From Lyophyllum atratum (Eukaryota > Basidiomycota > Agaricomycetes > Agaricales > Lyophyllaceae): a DNA stretch of 64,000 nucleotides. Under the pieces are notes generated by a model. The model was not told where the DNA came from. It saw only the letters and a program-made list of their open reading frames with translations, and searched no databases. Shown piece by piece: positions 58,590 to 64,000 of the stretch. Within the stretch, counting starts at the first letter, position 1, and every line of letters starts with the position of its first letter. The stretch spans positions 124,001 to 188,000 of the forward strand of contig JACGCN010000046.1 in the NCBI GenBank assembly GCA_014905825.1. Direction: 5' to 3'. The translations under genes and the position numbers were made by a program.

Positions 58590-59039
58590 GCGCAATTATC
58601 ATCCCGGTTCTGCCTGCACATCCAGGGAGATGAGAGGAGGCTGGTCCAGAGTGTATTTCTTGCTTATCGAGACCATGTGACCATCAGATAGAGTCGTCTT
58701 TTCAATTTCAACAGACTTTTGAACAGTGCCTTGGTAACGTTTGGGGCCAGGAACTTCAGCGTGCTAAGAATCCCTTGAGTGTACTTTCCCTATCGAGTCC
58801 AGTCAACGATCTGCCGCAGTCGTTCAAAGGCTGATGACCGATATGCGCAGTCCAATTCTTCCCTGCATCGAAAGTCCCGCTGCGCGTGGCAATCAGCATT
58901 TTTCACATAAAGTAACCCATCAAATGGTCGCGTATCTCAAGCCCTCAAGAGTCAAGATGCCCGAAGACCTTGCTGCAACTACAATCCCCGTTCATGCAGT
59001 TCCCGCGACAGTGACGCAACTAAGATACGGTGCATAAAT
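58590..59039. other. Spacer and possible broken first exon of GNAT copy C
   Basis: A frame starting at ATG 58957 encodes a VTQLRYG segment that aligns with VTKMKYG of copy B, but it meets a stop just after and is out of frame with the rest of copy C. Confidence 0.45.
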
Positions 59040-60083
59040 CCTCAGCTCCGAGTCATTTTGGTACTGAAGCTTTTGGGACGGTTGGAAACAGTGGACGTTT
59101 TTCGGGCGGCGAACAGGTACCGAATCTCTTTTGCGCGGGACCCCATGTACCGATACATACGGAATGTACGTATCGTGTCGCCTTGGATAACCCTGATCTA
59201 TTAATAAATCAACACATACATACTGACCAACAACACTTTAGGATCGCGAACCGACCCGTGCACAAAAAAACATGGAACGCCTCCTTGTTTCTATTTCCCT
59301 CATCATCAGCATACGCACTGGTGTGACTTTGACAGTGGACGCCGGGATCGCCACTGTCAAAGCGTAAGTGCAGCGTACAAAAAAGCATTCTCTTGAACGC
59401 TTACTACCTTACCACCATAGCGTACCGCCGAAGTATGGTTCAGACAGGCCGAAAAAAGATCCTGTCGTCAAGCTGGCTCACTGGCTTACCAAAAAGCTTG
59501 TCCAAAAGCGCGACCAGATGGTACGAGATCCAGAGGCCAAGAAGGTATTCCTGAGGACTACTCTCTCATCTTGTAGCATTACCGACATTTCTCAGCGACA
59601 ACAGGAGCTTAGAGACAAAACACGGGAAGCTGTGCGGCAAGCGATAGGCGAACGTATTGACAGGATGTGGTTGCTTGACGGCATTTGGATTGATCCCGCA
59701 AGCCAAGGTCAGGGGTATGGCGGCGCGTTGGTCGGCGCTGTGACTATGCTAGTAAGGCAAAGGGGGTCCCCCGGTTGCGCTTTCTGCTCCGAGGAGCAAT
59801 GCACTAAAGTTCTTCCCGAATCGTTTTCAGGCCGACTGGACAGGGCATACGACGTGGCTTAAGTCCTCCAATCTTGAAAATACAGTGTTCTATAACAAGC
59901 ATGGGTTCGAGACCATCCATACGATGCTATTGGGTGATGATAATCCAACGTGGCAAAAGAAACCCATTCCTATAAGCATCGTACGTCGTCTGGGTTTTCG
60001 TGTGGTTTTGTCTCCTAACGTGCGGGAATTAGATGACACGGGCGCCAAGGTGGCCCCCGTCTGTAGACTTGCCATCAAGTTGA
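59040..60083 (+). CDS. GNAT acetyltransferase, array copy C (5' end uncertain)
   Basis: Supported exons: end of exon 1 at 59165, then 59242-59363, 59421-59544, 59596-59751, 59831-59980, 60033-60083. Motif A is QGQGYGG in IDPASQGQGYGGAL. Further landmarks are RISFARDPMYRYIRN, FYNKHGF and LLGDDNPTW, with a last exon starting MTRAPRW. Exon lengths 122, 124, 156 and 150 match copy D exactly. Exon 1 appears to carry a one-base frameshift near 59033 relative to copies A and B, so the N-terminus may be broken or start differently. The listed start is only the beginning of the in-frame stretch, not a proven start codon. Confidence 0.6.
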
Positions 60084-60680
60084 AGAGATATCGGGCATGA
60101 CTAGAAGGCAGAGAGTACCCGTATGTTGTATGAGTAGGGGCAGCAAGTGCGATAGTAGAATGCCTGTTCCAATTAAACAACATCTACATGTTGATCTGCC
60201 AAAAATGCCTCCTGGTCGCCTGTGTGGGTGTATGAACGGCGCTACTTGATGGAGTCAGAAGAATGATGACATGTGGAAGTGCTGCGGAGGCGCTACTTCT
60301 CCTCCTTCCATGATAGGTCCTCAGCTTAATGCGGTACTGCATCTCCCCGCAGCGGAAGCCCAGGTGACTTACGTCGAGGTGCCTCAACGCCCAGAAGTAA
60401 GTAATGCTGATCAGCAAGCGGCAAGTCGAGCTCGCTGTAGGCCCTGCCACCTGTTGCGCAGTCTCAGTCAACTCGCAGCGTATATCAGTTTAAAGCCTGA
60501 TCCTTCAAGTCGCCGATGGGCAATAAAAAGACCGCTTCAGTTAGAGTTACAGCTGGCCGTTAAGATGGTCAAAACATTCAATTCGCCAATAGTCCCTTCA
60601 AATACGAATGTAGCGCGCGTCAGTGTGACGCAACTCAGATATAGCAAGGAAATCATACCCTTCCCATTAGCCTAGTACTC
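60084..60680. other. Spacer and possible broken 5' part of GNAT copy D
   Basis: A frame starting at ATG 60565 encodes VSVTQLRYSK, matching the N-terminal part of the other copies, but it stops at 60675 and is out of frame with the main exon of copy D. Confidence 0.45.
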
Positions 60681-61661
60681 ATGCCGCTTCAACCAGGAGA
60701 CATTCTTCCAGCAGTAAAGACGTTCCAAATGACATTTGCGCGGGATCCCATGATTCGTTACGTTGGAAATGTAGGTATCCCGATGTACATTGGCTGCCTT
60801 GCTTACGACGCTCTGGGATGCTTCCAGGATCGCGAGCAGAATCGTGCTGAAATGGTCATGGAACGCTTGTTGGTTGTCGTATATCTGTTCTGCGCTATAC
60901 GCGCGGGCATCGCCTTGACTGTTGATGCAGGGACTGCTAATGTAACAGCGTGAGTGAGGCGGATGACGGACAGAAAGCTCTGCATCACTCACCATTGTCT
61001 CATAATTGAATAGTTCGCCACCGAAGGACACAACAGGCGGGCCTAGAAAGAACCTGGTCACGAGGATTGCAGAACGATTTCTGAAAGTGCTCACCGAGAA
61101 GCGTAAGGAGATGACGCGGGACCCAGAGGCCAAGAGGGTATGTCACAACATGTTCCGATATCAGGAGTACTCGTCTGTTAAACATTCTCAGCGTCGCAAC
61201 GAAGTCGATGATAAGCTAAGGGATGCGCAAAAGCGAGCGCTCGGCGACCGCGTCGACAAGACGTGGATGGTTGGGGACCTATGGACTGAGCCTGCGCACC
61301 AGGGTCATGGATATGGAGGCGCCCTGTTGGATGCTATGACCGTATTGGTGAGAGCGCGATGTTGTCCTGTGTTCTGTTACATCAACTCTGATGCGCCAAC
61401 AACTCCACCCTTGTTTTCAGGCGGACTTGGCTGGGCAGGCAACATGGTTGAAATCCTCCAACTTCGTAAACACGTTGTTCTATGAGGAGCGCGGGTTTAA
61501 GGTGATAGAGACTGTACTTCTAGGGGACCAGAAACCGACGTGGCATGAGAAGCCTGTGGTCGTCAGTATTGTGAGTCTTCTTCCAAGTACGTGGTACTTA
61601 TTGTTCGCTGAAGTACGAATATCAGATGATACGAAAGCCAAGTTGGCTTTTGCCTGCGTAA
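60681..61661 (+). CDS. GNAT acetyltransferase, array copy D (225 aa)
   Basis: Six exons: 60681-60770, 60828-60949, 61014-61137, 61192-61347, 61421-61570, 61626-61661. With the start at ATG 60681 (MPLQPGDILP) the frame is open to the stop. Motif A is QGHGYGG (about 149-155). Further landmarks are QMTFARDPMIRYVGN, LFYEERGF and VLLGDQKPTW, with a last exon starting MIRKPSW. The protein is shorter at the N-terminus than copies A and B by about 40 residues because the homologous upstream coding stretch is in another frame. It may still be active, since the GNAT fold itself is complete. Acceptor substrate unknown. Confidence 0.75.
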
Positions 61662-62038
61662 TAGGTGTTATAGGTAACGTCTAGTTGGCGATAGTGCGTA
61701 AGGGTAATCGACTGAGGATGCATAAGTTTGAATACCCGGGGGCGTCTCGATGTCGATAATGGTATTTCTCACCAGAGCAGTTGCACCTATTTCCTATGTA
61801 ACCCCATGTCTTGGGTTCAATGGCACTGTCGTCTTTGTTGCCAGCGACTCGATAGGTTGTTTGAGAATCTATGCGAGCCTTTCAACAATAAAAGAGTCAA
61901 GAGATGATCAAACAACGAAGAGCTAGGAACAAAGTCGAGCGCTCTACAACGAAAATCCTGGGGAATAAGCCCATTTGATTACAGTTCGTTACACTGCGCA
62001 ATAGATAAGTACAGGGAAATGACAAGGCCCACCCAGTC
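61662..62038. other. Convergent intergenic region
   Basis: Between the 3' ends of GNAT copy D and VPS68. No gene recognised. Confidence 0.5.
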
Positions 62039-62705
62039 TCAGAGCGTAAGGTTATACTCGTACTCGTTGCCGCCACTCTGGGCGATCCAAAGTACAATAG
62101 CTGAGAGCATGAGCGCGATATTTTGCGAAACGTTCGCGTAACCGTAGTATGTAAATTGTTCGGGATATCCGTTGAGGATATATTTGAGGATCAACACGGT
62201 CTACGGAGTCGGTGTGATGAGTATAAAGTCCATATGAAGACCTTCTGTCCACTTACCACGCTCCCGGCAAGCCCGCCAGCCATAAGTGCGAATCCGATGA
62301 ACAGGCTCAATCTCGCCCTCCACACCGCCCTAGAGTCTCCAAAGCCTTCGTCTCCGCGAACTCGATCCTTGTCAATGATGGTGATGACCAGGTATCCCAG
62401 AAGCGAACAGATGCCAGGTATCCAGTCCACGAAGGATACGTGAACAGGGGGCGGAGTGTCCGGCTGCCCCCATGGCGAACGTGCATGCGCTGACAACACA
62501 GCAGCGTCCAAGAATGTCCAATTTGCTAGCGCGAACTTCGAGCTCGTCGTCAGTTCTGACCGGAGTCACCAATGGTTTCGGCTTTACTCACCAGAGCGCC
62601 GGCCAGGTAAACGCCAACCGTTCGACGATGCTTCCCAAGCGAAATTTCAGGGAAGGGGTTCAAGCAGACCCTGCGGGGATCGTAGTTTGCTCGTGGCAGC
62701 GACAT
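62039..62705 (-). CDS. VPS68: VPS68/UPF0220 (TMEM50) membrane protein (184 aa)
   Basis: Three exons on the minus strand: 62705-62592, 62535-62257, 62200-62039. The result is 184 residues, matching the usual length of the family. Recognisable blocks: RTVGVYLAGALFALANW (first membrane segment), HVSFVDWIPGICSLLG, the highly conserved DKDRVRGD and FGDSRAVWRARL, LFIGFALMAGGLAGSV, and the end YYGYANVSQNIALM with QSGGNEYEYNLTL. Four membrane segments are expected. Yeast Vps68 acts with Vps55 in endosome-to-vacuole trafficking. The same role is likely here by family. Introns fall within or between membrane segments. Confidence 0.93.
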
Positions 62706-63708
62706 TGTTGGGAAGAGCCTCGTAGTCGTCGGCTGCGGCGATGAGGGAAATGGGTGTTGTGACTGTGATGGTGACAACACAGTGGTGACAGTTGACGGGC
62801 CGTGTGAATTTCGGCCGGAGTCTTCCACGTTAACTTGCGTTTCTGTTTCAACCCGTATGGATATCGGAAGGGGCGGTGGTCTGGCGCGATTGAATAGTGG
62901 CATAGTGGGTGGTAAATGGAGGAACAAACTCTACTCAACGAACTCTTCGATCCGATAATAGAGGTGACGTTGACAATTCCTCCGTACAGTTCTCTGACGG
63001 CAATCACCATTGCCAGGACTTCTCTAAATTTTTCCTGACGTTGAGGTGTACACAGTACATGTAAACCTCCACGTGCAAATCCTGGAGGGCCTCTCTGATT
63101 GAACTTGGAGCTCTTGGGGTCTGTCGACCTTTACCTTCCCCTGGAGTCCCCTGGCCATTGCTTCCCGCAATTGAAAGCAAGGATTCATCATTCATGCGTC
63201 CAACCGGACACGAAGGCTGATGGAAATTGATTATACCACCTTGCTAGGACGTTGCAACAAGAACTAACAAGAAGCGCCGAAAAAACTCTGCCGACTTTCG
63301 CGGTCTCAACTGGCCCAATTCATCGGAATAACACCTCCCCGCTTTTCGAAGACGGCTGCACCAGATATATGTTGGACACGACAGATAAGTTATAACTTTG
63401 GTACAAAGGAATCACCAGGGTTCAACTTGCCAGCATCAACCTTCCGATTTACAGTTGGTCCCACTTGCATCATCGTCTCTTGACATGGATAACGCTCATC
63501 TGTATGCTCGATCCTGGAACTCAGTCTGACTCTGGCCCCAGATCTCACTACCTAACTTCTAGAGCAATGTCAATCGCGCCGAGTTCTCGATAGGACCCGC
63601 ATCATCATATGACCCAAGCCCACTGCCTTAACGTCTTGAGTTTGGGCAATACAATCGTCGAGAAGCCATCTTTAACGTTCTCTGTATGCTGTCATCTCAG
63701 CACAACTT
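62706..63708. other. Intergenic, no recognised gene
   Basis: Upstream region of VPS68 and of the possible partial gene at the right end. No supported gene. Confidence 0.4.
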
Positions 63709-64000
63709 ATGTCCCGAGATCTCCGTCCGTTCTTACTCCAGTATGAATCTGACATAGACGTAAGTAGCAGAACTCATCGTACTGTGACGACACCAGATCC
63801 AGCGTCGCGCAGGACGGCGGCAGCGGCACTCCCTGCCCCAAGTGCACCCAGAGCGCCGGATTCTCGGCTGCTCAGAGAGCGACGTGTTGTACGCAGTGCA
63901 GGATCCTACCGAATGCGAACATTCTTGGTGTCGGCTTTGTGAACCCCGGTGCACCGAGGACGTTGATCGAGGCGATGACGACGGATTTCGGAGTACTGTA
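63709..64000 (+). CDS. Possible partial gene at the window end
   Basis: An ATG at 63709 opens a 17-codon exon (MSRDLRPFLLQYESDID) followed by a GTAAGT donor at 63760 and an acceptor at 63796. After splicing, the frame stays open to the window edge. Another frame of the same stretch is also open and Cys-rich, so the reading is ambiguous. No domain was recognised. Treat as a candidate only. Confidence 0.25.

Noticed and set aside
1..64000. CRISPR arrays, bacterial operons, rRNA or clear tRNA genes
   Set aside because: No regularly spaced short repeats, no ribosome-binding sites, introns throughout. I saw no convincing tRNA A and B box pair.

Overview
This window comes from a basidiomycete fungus, most likely an Agaricomycete. 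The spliced genes have many short GT-AG introns of about 50 to 60 bases with CTAAY or CTGAY branch points. Several families are typical of mushroom-forming fungi: DUF6699 proteins, fungal NACHT NTPases, expanded caspase-domain genes, and F-box proteins with leucine-rich-like tails. I could not tell the species. Gene models were built by hand from splice signals, frame continuity and comparison between neighbouring paralogues.

Layout. 1-18 kb: four DUF6699-type genes (1156, 9218, 12195, 15935, all plus strand) in gene-poor DNA, with a TA-flanked MITE at 14.2 kb. 18-27 kb: three tandem metacaspase-like genes (18273-20334, 20910-22933, 25226-27182) with nearly the same many-exon structure, plus a broken fourth fragment at 23.5 kb and a 140-base tandem repeat. 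28-35 kb: a broken NACHT fragment, two broken copies of ribosomal protein S6, an intact NACHT gene (30675-32352) and a large direct repeat. 34.9-36.7 kb: intact RPS6 and RPS13, head to head. 37.6-45.9 kb: a second, longer NACHT gene on the minus strand, split by a full-length Ty1/Copia retrotransposon (39338-44531) with near-identical LTRs and a 5-base target duplication. 48-52 kb: an F-box-like gene and the lariat debranching enzyme DBR1. 53-55 kb: two tandem GFA/CENP-V-type genes. 55-62 kb: four tandem GNAT acetyltransferase genes. 62.0-62.7 kb: a VPS68/UPF0220 membrane protein. A possible partial gene runs off the right end.

Housekeeping genes (RPS6, RPS13, DBR1, VPS68) are single and conserved. 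Everything else is in local paralogue arrays with decayed copies. NACHT NTPases and caspase-type proteases within 30 kb would suit a self/non-self recognition or cell-death region, but that link is inference. The clearest unusual observations are the Copia element that splits a NACHT gene, the metacaspase array, a DUF6699 gene grown by exon duplication in which a third intron copy has become coding, and a GC-AG intron facing a GT-AG intron at the same position in its tandem paralogue.
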